DNA from: Atopobiaceae bacterium UBA5363
GTDB taxonomy: Bacteria > Actinomycetota > Coriobacteriia > Coriobacteriales > Atopobiaceae
Length of the DNA: 64,000 bases
Direction: 5' to 3'
Assembly (NCBI GenBank): GCA_002407925.1
Contig: DHPN01000030.1
Location: 3,378-67,377 of the forward strand
Shown here one piece after another: positions 15,799-24,091 of the stretch. Position 1 is the first letter of the stretch, and each line of letters begins with the position of its first letter. A program made the translations under genes and the position numbers. The notes beneath the pieces are model-generated. The model made no database searches. It worked only from the letters and a program-made list of their open reading frames with translations, and was not told the origin of the DNA.

Positions 15799-16737
15799 TT
15801 ACCCTTCAACTGGCTGTCCGAGATATGCCGCAACCGAATTTGCCGCACAAGCGCCGTCTGCCGTAGCTGTTACGATTTGTCTCAATGGTTTTTGACGGAC
15901 ATCGCCTGCAGCGAACAGGCCAGCCACATTGGTCTCCATACGATCGTTAGTAATCACATAGCCACGCTCATCGAGCTTGACAAAATTTTTTACAAGGTCT
16001 GTGGCTGGGACTCTGCCGACAAAAACGAACACGCCGAATGACCCTTCTTCATAAGTCTCTGTTGTCTCTTTGTCGGAGGCATTATCGCGAAAGGTCACGG
16101 TGCGCAGAAGCTTGTCCCCCTCTACCTTTACGATACTAGTTAGGTACCTAATTAATATCTTAGGATTCTCTTTCAGCTTCTTTGCTATGGAAGCTTGAGC
16201 GCGCAGATGGTCTTTTCTGACGACAATCGTGACGCTGTTGGCAAAACGCGTCAGGAAAAGCGCTTCCTCACAGGCCGAATTGCCACCACCAATGACGAAG
16301 ACCTGCTTGTTGCGATAGAACATCCCGTCGCAGGTCGCGCAATATGAGATACCTCGACCCGCATAATCTTTTTCGCCTATGAAGCCCGCCTGCCGTGGTG
16401 TTGCACCGGTTGCGAGAATGATAGCTTTCGCATTATAGGTCTCATCAGCGCTTCGAACAGAAAAACGCCCGTCTGGCAATTTCTTGATACTGTTGACGTC
16501 ACTCATTGAGATCTTTGCGCCGAGATCGAGTGCCTGCTTCTGCATGAGATCTGACAAAGTGAAGCCATCTGTATGAGGAACACCAGGATAATTGTCGATC
16601 TCGTTTGTGAGAACCACTTGCCCGCCTATGGCTTCTTGCTCAACCAGCACAGCGTCTAGCAGAGCCCTTTGAGCATATATTGAAGCCGTGAGTCCGGCTG
16701 GACCTCCACCGACAATTACCAGGTCCTTGTCACTCAT
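15799..16737 (-). CDS. trxB: Thioredoxin reductase
   Basis: A 312-aa low-molecular-weight thioredoxin-disulfide reductase. An N-terminal FAD-binding GGGPAGLTASIYAQRA, the redox motif Cys133-Ala-Thr-Cys136 in SYCATCDGMF, a second GxGxxA site for NADPH (VIGGGNSACEEALFLT) and the closing flavin motif GLFAAGDVR are all present. It passes electrons from NADPH through FAD to thioredoxin, feeding ribonucleotide reduction and thiol repair. No trxA is adjacent. A perfect hairpin on its left serves as its terminator. Confidence 0.96.
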   Translation of the reverse strand: MSDKDLVIVGGGPAGLTASIYAQRALLDAVLVEQEAIGGQVVLTNEIDNYPGVPHTDGFTLSDLMQKQALDLGAKISMSDVNSIKKLPDGRFSVRSADETYNAKAIILATGATPRQAGFIGEKDYAGRGISYCATCDGMFYRNKQVFVIGGGNSACEEALFLTRFANSVTIVVRKDHLRAQASIAKKLKENPKILIRYLTSIVKVEGDKLLRTVTFRDNASDKETTETYEEGSFGVFVFVGRVPATDLVKNFVKLDERGYVITNDRMETNVAGLFAAGDVRQKPLRQIVTATADGACAANSVAAYLGQPVEG

Positions 16738-16815
16738 GTATCGTTCTCCCTTCGTCTATACGAAATTATCTATGTAGTACCCGTTTGTAGATGCCATGAG
16801 TCTCAAAAGGCCATG

Positions 16816-16848
16816 GAACCCCACTGTTTCAATAAAACAGTGGGGTTC
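16816..16848. terminator. Perfect 14-bp hairpin downstream of the uracil/xanthine permease gene
   Basis: GAACCCCACTGTTT (16816-16829) and its exact complement (16835-16848) flank a 5-nt loop CAATA. It lies between the end of the permease gene at 16925 and the start of trxB. Neither strand has a T-run right after the stem, so it may be an mRNA 3'-end stabiliser or a weak terminator rather than a classical one. Confidence 0.5.
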
Positions 16849-16924
16849 ATGCTAATGCGCGCCCTTGCGAACGAGTCACATCCCAAAAAAGAGTGGACGT
16901 CATGAGATGAGTGAGTCGAAGCTG

Positions 16925-18205
16925 TCAGGCGTCTTCATTATCGGATGCGTTTGCAGAGGCATTTGCCTGCGGCAGTATGAGATTTAACAGGATGCCGATG
17001 AGAGCTGAAGTCGCCATGCCAGGCAATGTGTAGTTCGCAATGGGGATGGATATGCCGGACGTTTCCATTCCCACACCGACGATGATGACGACAGACGCGA
17101 TCATCAGATTGCGGTTTTCGTCGAAGTTAACTTGGTTGGAAACGAGCATGCGCAAGCCGTTGCTTGCAATGAGGCCAAACAGAAGCAGACTCACTCCGCC
17201 CATGACAGGAGTCGGAATTGAGTTGATGAACGCTGCGAGCTTTGGGCAAAATCCTCCAACGACAAGGGCGAAGCCTGCGGCATACCAAAAGACCTGCGTA
17301 GAATAAACACGTGTGACGCTCATGACGCCAATGTTTTCTGCGTAGGTGGTGGTTGGTGGGCCTCCGAGAAAGCCTGAGATAACAGTTGCAATGCCATCAC
17401 CGGCAAGTGAGCGCGGGAGCATAGGCCGGTAGTCCTTGCCGACGATCTCCCCCACTGCAAGAAGATGGCCTATGTGTTCGATGACAACGACGAGCGCCAC
17501 TGGAGCGATCAGCGCAACCGCCCCGAGGTCAAAGGTGGGAGTCTGTATTGGTGGCAACCCGATCCATGCTGCACTGACAACAGGAGCGAGATCCACCAGG
17601 CCCAAAAGACATGCCACAAGATAGCCGACAATGATCGCTAGCAAAACGGGTATCGTCCCAAAGAGTCCACCCATGCTTGAGAACACAACTGCCGCAAAAA
17701 GCGCGATGGTGGCCACGGCGGCGCCTATAGGCTGAAAGCTCTCTGTGGAGGAATTAAGCGCCATCTTGACCGCCGTTGCTGAGAGGCCAACGCCGATGAC
17801 GATCATGACGGCCGCGACAAGTACAGGGGGCAGCAAGCGGTCAAGCCACTCAGTTCCTGCAAGTTTGATGATACCTGCAACAACAAGAAAAACAAGACCA
17901 GCTACAACAACTCCCGAAAGCGCAGTATGCAGATTGCCGGTAGCGGCTGTAGCGGCTAGGATGGGACTGATGAAGGCAAAGGAACTGCCAAGGTAGCTCG
18001 GTATTTTGTTGCGGGTCACAAGCAAATAGCAAATCGTTCCTATGCCTGAGCACATGATCGCAACATTGGGATTGAGCCCCGTAAGAGCCGGTACCAATAC
18101 GGTGGAACCAAACATGCTCATCATGTGCTGAATACCCAGCGGAATTGCCCGCGCCGTAGATATGCGCTCATCGACGCCAATGACCTGCCTTTGTCTATGT
18201 GCCAT
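16925..18205 (-). CDS. Uracil/xanthine permease, NCS2 family
   Basis: A 426-aa membrane transporter with about 12-14 helices. It starts at ATG 18205 (AAGGAAAGAG ahead) rather than an unsupported start 39 nt upstream. The opening region IPLGIQHMMSMFGSTVLVPALTG, the SYLGSSFAFISPILA helix and the signature GFLGGPPTTTYAENIGVM are those of UraA/PbuX-type nucleobase:H+ symporters. The choice between uracil and xanthine is not resolved by sequence; a purine permease directly upstream and apt nearby fit salvage of either. A strong terminator lies between it and the upstream permease, so it probably has some transcription of its own. Confidence 0.88.
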   Translation of the reverse strand: MAHRQRQVIGVDERISTARAIPLGIQHMMSMFGSTVLVPALTGLNPNVAIMCSGIGTICYLLVTRNKIPSYLGSSFAFISPILAATAATGNLHTALSGVVVAGLVFLVVAGIIKLAGTEWLDRLLPPVLVAAVMIVIGVGLSATAVKMALNSSTESFQPIGAAVATIALFAAVVFSSMGGLFGTIPVLLAIIVGYLVACLLGLVDLAPVVSAAWIGLPPIQTPTFDLGAVALIAPVALVVVIEHIGHLLAVGEIVGKDYRPMLPRSLAGDGIATVISGFLGGPPTTTYAENIGVMSVTRVYSTQVFWYAAGFALVVGGFCPKLAAFINSIPTPVMGGVSLLLFGLIASNGLRMLVSNQVNFDENRNLMIASVVIIVGVGMETSGISIPIANYTLPGMATSALIGILLNLILPQANASANASDNEDA

Positions 18206-18242
18206 AGGCTCTTTCCTTTTCTTTCTATCGCGAATCTTGCTC

Positions 18243-18271
18243 AAAAAAAGGGCCCGGTTGCCCGGGCCCTT
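18243..18271 (-). terminator. Rho-independent terminator after the purine permease gene
   Basis: On the minus strand a 10-bp GC-rich stem (AAGGGCCCGG / CCGGGCCCTT) with a 4-nt loop is followed directly by seven T (18249-18243). It lies in the 84-bp gap between two nucleobase permease genes on the same strand, so expression of the second gene needs read-through or its own promoter. Confidence 0.9.
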
Positions 18272-18289
18272 AACTCTTAAGACTACCGT

Positions 18290-19603
18290 CTAGACAATGA
18301 TGAAATAGATAACAAAGGCGATAGTTGCAACCCACATAAGCGGCTTGACCTTTTTGATCTGGCCGGTGACTGCCGCGATAAGGACATAGGCGATGAAGCC
18401 CAAGCCGATGCCGTTGGAAATCGAATAGGTGAAAGGTATGCCAGCGACGATCATGAATGCAGGGAAGCCCTCAAGAATGTCGGACCAATCAATGTCAGCC
18501 ACATCGGTCATCATAAGAAATCCGACAACGACAAGGGCACCGCAGGTTGCAGCTGAACTTACAATGGCGATCAAAGGAGAGAAAAACGCGGCAAGGATGA
18601 AAAGAATGCCTGTTGCGATTGAGGTTAAGCCAGTGCGACCGCCATCAGCTGCTCCTGATGTGGACTCAACGAACGTCGTAATTGAAGATGCGCCAAGGAG
18701 GCCACCAACTGCTGCCGCAGCAGAGTCAACCGTGAGGATTTCCCTGATGTTTTCGACGGAGCCGTCCTCATTGAGGAAGTCTCCCTGCTTGGCAACTGCC
18801 ATTGCCGTGCCCATTGTGTCGAAGAAGTCGGACATCATGAGTGAGAAGGCGAAGACTAGCAGGACAGGCGTAGTAAGAGCTTTGGTGATGCCCATGACTC
18901 CTGCAGCATCAGTTTGAAACGGCGCGCCAAACGAAGAGAAATCAAGGCCCGATACGATGCCTGTCGGCAACGTTGTGACCCCGAAAGGAATGCCAACAAG
19001 AACAGCGATCAAAATGCCCCACAGAAGCGAGCCGGGGACCTTTTTAGCATACAGAATTATCGAAATGATGATGGAGACTATGCCAATGATGAAAGTCGGC
19101 TCCGTCACGGTGCCGAGGGCAACCATGGTCGATTCGTCAGCGACAATGATGCCGCCGTCCTTGAGGCCGATCATTGCGATGAAGAGGCCAAGGCCGACGG
19201 ATATGGCATGGCGGAGCGACACGGGTATGGCATCCATGATGGCCTTGCGCAAGCCACACAGCACCAAGACCAAGATGGCAATGCCCTCAATGAAGATGAC
19301 AGCCATCGAAGCATGCCAATCACCGCCAGCAATGGCAGTCAAAGAATAGGCGACGATTGCGTTGATGCCCATGCCCGAGGCGCAGGCAAGTGGCCGGTTA
19401 GAAAACACGCCCATAAGGATTGTCATGATGCCGGCGCCGAGGCAGGTAGACGTCACTGCGGCGGTGATAGGAACACCTGCTTCAGATAGCAGCGCTGGGT
19501 TCACCGCAATGATGTAAGCCATGGCCAGAAACGTCGTAAGGCCAGCACGTAGCTCTTGCCCTGTCGACGATCCTCTCTCTAGGGTCTTAAAATGCTCATC
19601 CAT
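18290..19603 (-). CDS. Adenine/guanine/hypoxanthine permease, AzgA-type NCS2 family
   Basis: A 437-aa, 12-14 helix nucleobase:H+ symporter of the PbuG/AzgA branch. Marks are ELRAGLTTFLAMAYIIAVNP at the N-terminus, CASGMGINAIVAYSL, DFFDTMGTAMAVAKQ and STSGAADGGRTGLTSI. It imports purines for salvage, consistent with apt at 12.2 kb. The start is ATG 19603 with a purine-rich leader (AGAGGGAAGGGAAG). I looked upstream for a purine riboswitch and did not see its conserved core. Its transcript ends at the terminator at 18243-18271. Confidence 0.92.
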   Translation of the reverse strand: MDEHFKTLERGSSTGQELRAGLTTFLAMAYIIAVNPALLSEAGVPITAAVTSTCLGAGIMTILMGVFSNRPLACASGMGINAIVAYSLTAIAGGDWHASMAVIFIEGIAILVLVLCGLRKAIMDAIPVSLRHAISVGLGLFIAMIGLKDGGIIVADESTMVALGTVTEPTFIIGIVSIIISIILYAKKVPGSLLWGILIAVLVGIPFGVTTLPTGIVSGLDFSSFGAPFQTDAAGVMGITKALTTPVLLVFAFSLMMSDFFDTMGTAMAVAKQGDFLNEDGSVENIREILTVDSAAAAVGGLLGASSITTFVESTSGAADGGRTGLTSIATGILFILAAFFSPLIAIVSSAATCGALVVVGFLMMTDVADIDWSDILEGFPAFMIVAGIPFTYSISNGIGLGFIAYVLIAAVTGQIKKVKPLMWVATIAFVIYFIIV

Positions 19604-19695
19604 AGGCTTCCCTTCCCTCTCTTATAAACTAACTAAACGACGTAAAGCTTCTCGGTCTTCCTTCTGTCTGCCGAGAGAGCTATTTCAACAGTGCG

Positions 19696-20142
19696 TTATG
19701 CACCGCTGGAACCAAATCCTCCGGCCCCTCGGTCGGTCTCATCAAGCTCATCTACCTCAACAAGCTCGACGACAGGCACACGCTGAATGACGAGTTGGGC
19801 GATCCGCTCGCCGCGCTCGATGTGGATAGGCTGCTTTGAATCGAGGTTGATCGCGACGATTTTGAGCTCGCCACGATAGTGAGAATCCACAAGACCAGGA
19901 GTATTGGCCATTGATAGGCCCAAGCGCAGAGAAAGCCCGCTGCGAGGTTGTACGAAGCCCGCATAGCCCTCAGGGATGGCAATGGCAAGTCCTGTCGGCA
20001 CGAGCTTGCGCTCCAGTGGCAGCAGCGTCATCTCTTCGCTGGACCTAAGGTCCAATCCTGCATCTCCTGAATACGCATATGCTGGTAGTTCCACGGTTGG
20101 ATCAAGGCGTTTAATGGGCAGTTGGATGTACTCAGGACTCAT
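19696..20142 (-). CDS. dut: Deoxyuridine 5'-triphosphate nucleotidohydrolase
   Basis: A 148-aa trimeric dUTPase with all five motifs in order: YAYSGDAGLDLRSSE (1), PRSGLSLRLG (2), NTPGLVDSHYRGELKI (3, uracil pocket with the catalytic Asp), RGERIAQLVIQ (4) and RGAGGFGSSG (5, P-loop-like flexible tail). It cleaves dUTP to dUMP and pyrophosphate, keeping uracil out of DNA and feeding dTMP synthesis. It overlaps nrdR by 4 bp, so the two are translationally coupled; both serve dNTP balance. Confidence 0.97.
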   Translation of the reverse strand: MSPEYIQLPIKRLDPTVELPAYAYSGDAGLDLRSSEEMTLLPLERKLVPTGLAIAIPEGYAGFVQPRSGLSLRLGLSMANTPGLVDSHYRGELKIVAINLDSKQPIHIERGERIAQLVIQRVPVVELVEVDELDETDRGAGGFGSSGA

Positions 20143-20588
20143 TTGGAAAGACTCCTTAGCTCCTCGTTGAATTCATCGATATCCTTGAAATCACGATAAA
20201 CTGAGGCGAAGCGCACATAAGCCACCTTATCGATATCGCGAAGACGCACAAGCACCATGCGGCCGAGCTCTTTTGAGCTAACCTCGCTCACACCGTCGTC
20301 GCGTAGCGTGTTCTCAATGTCACCAATCAGACTGTCAAGCGTCTGCAACGGAATGTTGCGCTTTACAGTTGCCGTCAAAAGTCCATGCATAAGTTTCTGG
20401 CGATCGAACGTCTCTTTTGAGCCATCCTTTTTTATGACGATGAGCGGTGTTTCCTCACGCCGCTCATACGTCGTGAATCGATAGCCGCACCGGACACATT
20501 CACGGCGACGGCGGATTGCATCAGTGCTCTCGGACGGTCTGGAGTCAACAACCTTTGACTCTTCACATCCACACTTGGGACAGCGCAT
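20139..20588 (-). CDS. nrdR: Transcriptional repressor NrdR
   Basis: A 149-aa protein with the N-terminal zinc ribbon (MRCPKCGCEES then ECVRCGYRFTTYERRE), followed by the ATP-cone domain (PLIVIKKDGSKETFDRQKL onward). NrdR senses ATP/dATP through the cone and represses ribonucleotide reductase genes by binding paired NrdR boxes. No nrd gene lies in the window. It overlaps dut by 4 bp. Confidence 0.97.
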   Translation of the reverse strand: MRCPKCGCEESKVVDSRPSESTDAIRRRRECVRCGYRFTTYERREETPLIVIKKDGSKETFDRQKLMHGLLTATVKRNIPLQTLDSLIGDIENTLRDDGVSEVSSKELGRMVLVRLRDIDKVAYVRFASVYRDFKDIDEFNEELRSLSK

Positions 20589-20729
20589 CCTACTCCCCTG
20601 GTAGTATCTCTGTGTCTTAAAACAAAGACTAGCCTACAAGAAAAATAAAGAGACTGCACAGAAAATATCAAAATGGAAATACACTAGGTTGTAGTTATGA
20701 AATAAACCAGCTACAGAGCATGGTTATCC

Positions 20730-21137
20730 TCAGCTCCTATGGTATGTGTCTGGCACCCATAGCTTCTGCCCTGCTGATATGAGAGCTCCCTGCAAATGAT
20801 TGCGCTTTTGTATGAGCCGAACCTCTTCTGTTGTGGTGAGGCCATCTATGGCACGCTCAGATGCGAGCGCCCACAGGGAGTCGCCATATGAAACGGTTAT
20901 CTCTTCAAAGCTCAGGTTGGTCGCCAGCTGACTTTCTCGTGAGAAGATCAAATGGTCTGATACGGCTGCTACCAACAAAAGCAGCACAATGGTCAGTATC
21001 GCAAAAATAGCTCCAACTGCTATACGACTGCGCCTCAAACGAGACTCTTCGCATGTGTGATCAGGAATCGCTTCAGCGGCTCCTCCTTCAACCAGCTGGA
21101 GGTAGGGAAATTCTGCTTGATAGCTCTTCGCTAACAT
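20730..21137 (-). CDS. LysM membrane protein divergent from lexA, YneA-like SOS division inhibitor candidate
   Basis: A 135-aa protein with one transmembrane helix (about 38-60, IAVGAIFAILTIVLLLLVAAV) and a C-terminal LysM domain (about 78-131, ITVSYGDSLWALASE to AGQKLWVPD). The start at ATG 21137 is preferred; an upstream TTG at 21185 has a badly placed ribosome site. Single-helix LysM proteins divergent from lexA, such as YneA in Bacillus and Rv2719c in Mycobacterium, are SOS-induced cell-division inhibitors. A promoter-like TTGACG-N16-CATAAT (21284-21257, minus) lies between two LexA boxes, which supports the same job. The function is inferred from architecture and position. Confidence 0.8.
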   Translation of the reverse strand: MLAKSYQAEFPYLQLVEGGAAEAIPDHTCEESRLRRSRIAVGAIFAILTIVLLLLVAAVSDHLIFSRESQLATNLSFEEITVSYGDSLWALASERAIDGLTTTEEVRLIQKRNHLQGALISAGQKLWVPDTYHRS

Positions 21138-21226
21138 GCCGCCTTCGCAGGAGCACCTACATGGGCTATTCAAAGGCCTCTCCAATCCCTCGCATACCTC
21201 GGTGACCTGTCAGCAGGGCCAAAGAG

Positions 21227-21238
21227 GAACACTTGTAC
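21227..21238. promoter_or_regulatory. Near-consensus LexA (SOS) box
   Basis: GAACACTTGTAC differs from GAAC-N4-GTTC at one base. It lies just downstream of the probable transcription start of the LysM gene (minus-strand -10 at 21262-21257), where a bound repressor would block elongation or initiation. Confidence 0.6.
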
Positions 21239-21293
21239 GAAGAACGTCTGTATCCTATTATGAAGTTAGTCAGCCAAGCGTCAAGCAAATTGG

Positions 21294-21305
21294 GAACATT
21301 TGTTC
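21294..21305. promoter_or_regulatory. LexA (SOS) box upstream of lexA
   Basis: GAACATTTGTTC is a perfect GAAC-N4-GTTC box of the Gram-positive/actinobacterial type, 53 bp before the lexA start codon. It should give LexA autorepression and also sits just upstream of the divergent LysM promoter. It is 67 bp from the second, imperfect box. Confidence 0.9.
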
Positions 21306-21357
21306 GTAAGCGATCTCCTTGATTGCCGCTGGGGTTTCAAAGACAAGAGGAGGTACT

Positions 21358-22023
21358 ATGTCAGGTAAGACGCTCAGCAAGCGCCAACAGGCTATTTATG
21401 ACTATATCTGCTCCTACACGCAAGCCCATAGCTATCCCCCTTCGGTCAGAGAGATAGGCGCAGCTGTTGGGTTGGCCTCGCCGTCAACCGTACATATGCA
21501 TTTACGAGTACTTGAGCAGCGTGGTTATATCAAGCATGATTCAAACAAGCCACGCACCATCGAGGTTGTTTCCTCCCATGACTCCTCTTCAGTTGCGCCT
21601 TCTTCTGAGGAAGAGCTTGCAGGGGTTTCTCAAGATCTTAACGCCAATACGATCTCGTTGCCCCTTGTTGGGCGCGTGGCTGCGGGCGCGCCGATTCTTG
21701 CTGAACAAAATGTTGAGGATACGCTTACGCTGCCTACGAGCATTGTGGGGGACTCCAGTTCCTTCGTCCTGCGGGTTCATGGGCGCTCCATGATCAATGC
21801 AGGCATCTTTGACGGAGATTTCATCGTCGTGCAAGAGCAACCGGATGCTCATGATGGGGAGATCGTCGTTGCGCTTATTGATGACTCTGCGACAGTGAAG
21901 ACGTTCTATCGCGAGAAGGACTGCATCCGCTTGCAGCCGGAAAACGACTCGATGGATCCCATCTATGTCAAAAATCCCAAGATTCTTGGACGGGTTACGG
22001 CGCTTATCCGCTCGCTTTTCTAG
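21358..22023 (+). CDS. lexA: SOS repressor LexA
   Basis: A 221-aa protein started at ATG 21358, with AGGAGG at ideal spacing. Residues 1-70 are the winged helix (SKRQQAIYDYICSY, PPSVREIGAAVGLASPSTVHMHL). The linker cleavage site is Ala109-Gly110 in GRVAAGAPI, the catalytic serine is Ser144 in VHGRSM and the general-base lysine is Lys181 in ATVKTFY. RecA filaments trigger self-cleavage, relieving repression of the SOS genes. Boxes in front of lexA and recA in this window agree with its DNA-binding class. The next gene starts 11 bp later and may be co-transcribed. Confidence 0.97.
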   Translation: MSGKTLSKRQQAIYDYICSYTQAHSYPPSVREIGAAVGLASPSTVHMHLRVLEQRGYIKHDSNKPRTIEVVSSHDSSSVAPSSEEELAGVSQDLNANTISLPLVGRVAAGAPILAEQNVEDTLTLPTSIVGDSSSFVLRVHGRSMINAGIFDGDFIVVQEQPDAHDGEIVVALIDDSATVKTFYREKDCIRLQPENDSMDPIYVKNPKILGRVTALIRSLF

Positions 22024-22034
22024 GTTCTGAAGCC

Positions 22035-22787
22035 ATGGATACCACAAAAAGAAGTCAGCGCTTGCGCTTGTTTGATGCCGTGAGAGGCTTTTCCGTCATC
22101 TCAATGGTGCTCTTTCATCTGAGCTATGACCTTTATTTTCTTTGGGGGTTGCAGCTGCACTATTTTGAGCCCCCATTTCGTGACATTTGGCGGGCGTCAA
22201 TTTCGTGGTCGTTTTTGTTCATTGCAGGCCTTATGTGCAATTTTTCTCATAACAATTTGCGACGTGCTTTGAAATATGGACTTGTTGCCCTGCTCATTTA
22301 TGTTGTTACCACCATAGCTGCAGTGGACACCGCGATAAGCTATGGCATCATTTTTTGCATGGCTGCATCGACATTGATCGCATGGTGTCTCGAAAGGCTG
22401 CAGAGGTCTCGCCGCGCCCACCTGCTTCTCGGAATCCTTTTGTTTTCATTATTTTTACTAACATTGCATTTGCAGGAGGGTTTTTGGGGGATTTTAGGTA
22501 TCGAGGTGCGCATCCCTGCAGCTCTCTTTTCAACGCCGTGGCTTTCTTGGCTCGGCTTCCCTGGACCGCACTTTGCTTCAGGAGACTACTATCCTATTCT
22601 GCCCTATACGCTGCTCTTCCTAGGCGCCGCCCATATAGGCGCTTTCATACGTGGCCATGGTGGCTTCCCGCAGTGGTGCAAAAAATGTGGCTGTCGTCCC
22701 CTTGAGTTCATTGGCAGGCATGCGCTTGCCGTCTATATTTTTCATCAGCCGCTGCTGTTGCTATGTTGTCAGCTTCTAATCGCTTAG
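22035..22787 (+). CDS. DUF1624 (HGSNAT-like) multi-pass membrane protein
   Basis: A 250-aa protein with about seven hydrophobic helices. The opening RLRLFDAVRGFSVISMVLFHLSYDL is the signature of DUF1624 / heparan-alpha-glucosaminide acetyltransferase-like proteins, whose first helix carries the R-G-x(7-8)-V/L-x-x-H pattern linked to acyl transfer. A helix near the end reads IGRHALAVYIFHQPLLLL. It may acylate a cell-surface sugar; no substrate is suggested by context. It lies 11 bp after lexA, so SOS co-expression is possible. Its stop codon overlaps that of hflX on the other strand by 4 bp. Confidence 0.8.
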   Translation: MDTTKRSQRLRLFDAVRGFSVISMVLFHLSYDLYFLWGLQLHYFEPPFRDIWRASISWSFLFIAGLMCNFSHNNLRRALKYGLVALLIYVVTTIAAVDTAISYGIIFCMAASTLIAWCLERLQRSRRAHLLLGILLFSLFLLTLHLQEGFWGILGIEVRIPAALFSTPWLSWLGFPGPHFASGDYYPILPYTLLFLGAAHIGAFIRGHGGFPQWCKKCGCRPLEFIGRHALAVYIFHQPLLLLCCQLLIA

Positions 22788-24091
22788 CTGTCCTCATTCC
22801 CATGTTCAACGGCATAGGATTTGAGGAGGGTGGCCATGCGTGAAGAGGCTTTGATGGTCGCGAACACACCCTTCTGCTCGTAGCGCTCGTTTAAGACTTG
22901 GCAGCTTTCATGAACCATGTTTATGAGCATGCCGTTTTCATAGGGTATGAGAACGCTTATCGTCGTATCGCCTGCGGAAGCTTCTTGGGAGATGCGATAA
23001 AGCAGGCCACGCAAGCCCTTTCCTGTTAGGGCCGAGATAGCGACCGCATCTGGGTCATTCATCAAAAGCGTGTCGATAGCCTTCTGGTCGATCGTGTCAC
23101 ATTTGTTGTAGACGGTGATAGTCTTAATATGATCTGCGCCAATTTGCTTAAGGACGTCATCTGTGGCGACGATCTCTCTGCTTGCATTTGGATCGCTGGC
23201 ATCGACGACACGTAAAATCAGATCGGCTGAGCTCGCCTCGGCAAGCGTCGACTTAAAAGACTCAACAAGCGTCGTCGGCAGCTTTTGAATGAATCCGACC
23301 GTGTCGGTAATTGTGATTTTGCGGCCTTCTTCAAGCTCAAGAGCGCGTGTGGTCGGATCAAGCGTGGCAAAAAGCTCGTCTTTGACGTATACCTCAGAAC
23401 CTGTAAGCTTGTTGAGAAGCGTTGATTTTCCAGCATTTGTGTAGCCAACAAGTGCTACACGGTAAACGCCGGAGTTCCAACGCAGCTTGTTTTGCGTTCC
23501 CCTGCGTGTATCGAGATCCTTCAGCTCTTGTCGCAACGTCGAAATGCGGCCGCGTACGAGACGCCTGTCCACTTCCAGCTGGCTTTCACCCATGCCAAAT
23601 CTGCTGCCGATCCCACCGCGCGTTTGGTTGCCTGCCAGATGCGCCCACATCCCGCGCAGGCGCGGATAGAGGTATTGGAGCTGAGCAAGTTGGACTTGCA
23701 ATCGGCCTTCATGGGTGTGGGCGTGCTGACCGAAGATGTCAAGGATGAGAGCAGTCCGATCAATGACTTTTGTGTCTCCCCCCACAATATGCTCGAGGTT
23801 CGCTTGCTGCGAGGGGCTGAGCTCATCGTCGAATATCACGATGTCTGCCTCGAGATTTGTCACATAGCCAACAAGCTCACTGGCTTTACCAGAGCCAATG
23901 AACGTACGTGGGACAGGTGCATCAAGGCGTTGTGTGATGCGCATCACGACATTCGCCCCGTCTGTCTCGGCAAGACGCGAGAGCTCATCGAGGGACTCCT
24001 TAACCGGCCACTGCTCACGGCCCAGATCCACCCCAACCAATATGGCTCTTTCTGGTACGAACGCTGTTGATCTATATTTGAATCGTCCCAC
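22784..24091 (-). CDS. hflX: Ribosome-associated GTPase HflX
   Basis: A 435-aa protein. The N-terminal HflX domain contains LVGVDLGREQWPVKESLDEL and the glycine-rich linker TRGGIGSRFGMGESQLEVD, followed by the G domain: G1 GYTNAGKSTLLNKLTG, G3 DTVGFIQKLP, G4 YNKCD. HflX binds the 50S subunit and splits stalled ribosomes after stress. The start is a GTG that shares its first base with the miaA stop. Placement after miaA is a widely conserved order. Confidence 0.95.
   Translation of the reverse strand: MGRFKYRSTAFVPERAILVGVDLGREQWPVKESLDELSRLAETDGANVVMRITQRLDAPVPRTFIGSGKASELVGYVTNLEADIVIFDDELSPSQQANLEHIVGGDTKVIDRTALILDIFGQHAHTHEGRLQVQLAQLQYLYPRLRGMWAHLAGNQTRGGIGSRFGMGESQLEVDRRLVRGRISTLRQELKDLDTRRGTQNKLRWNSGVYRVALVGYTNAGKSTLLNKLTGSEVYVKDELFATLDPTTRALELEEGRKITITDTVGFIQKLPTTLVESFKSTLAEASSADLILRVVDASDPNASREIVATDDVLKQIGADHIKTITVYNKCDTIDQKAIDTLLMNDPDAVAISALTGKGLRGLLYRISQEASAGDTTISVLIPYENGMLINMVHESCQVLNERYEQKGVFATIKASSRMATLLKSYAVEHGNEDS

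Noticed and set aside
18914..19489. A 191-codon open frame on the plus strand
   Set aside because: Antisense to the purine permease gene; low-complexity charged composition and no ribosome site.
19604..19695. Possible purine riboswitch ahead of the purine permease gene
   Set aside because: The three-way-junction core is missing; only a single TCTCGG/CCGAGA hairpin is seen.
23492..24070. A 192-codon open frame on the plus strand
   Set aside because: Antisense to hflX, whose G motifs are intact and unmistakable.
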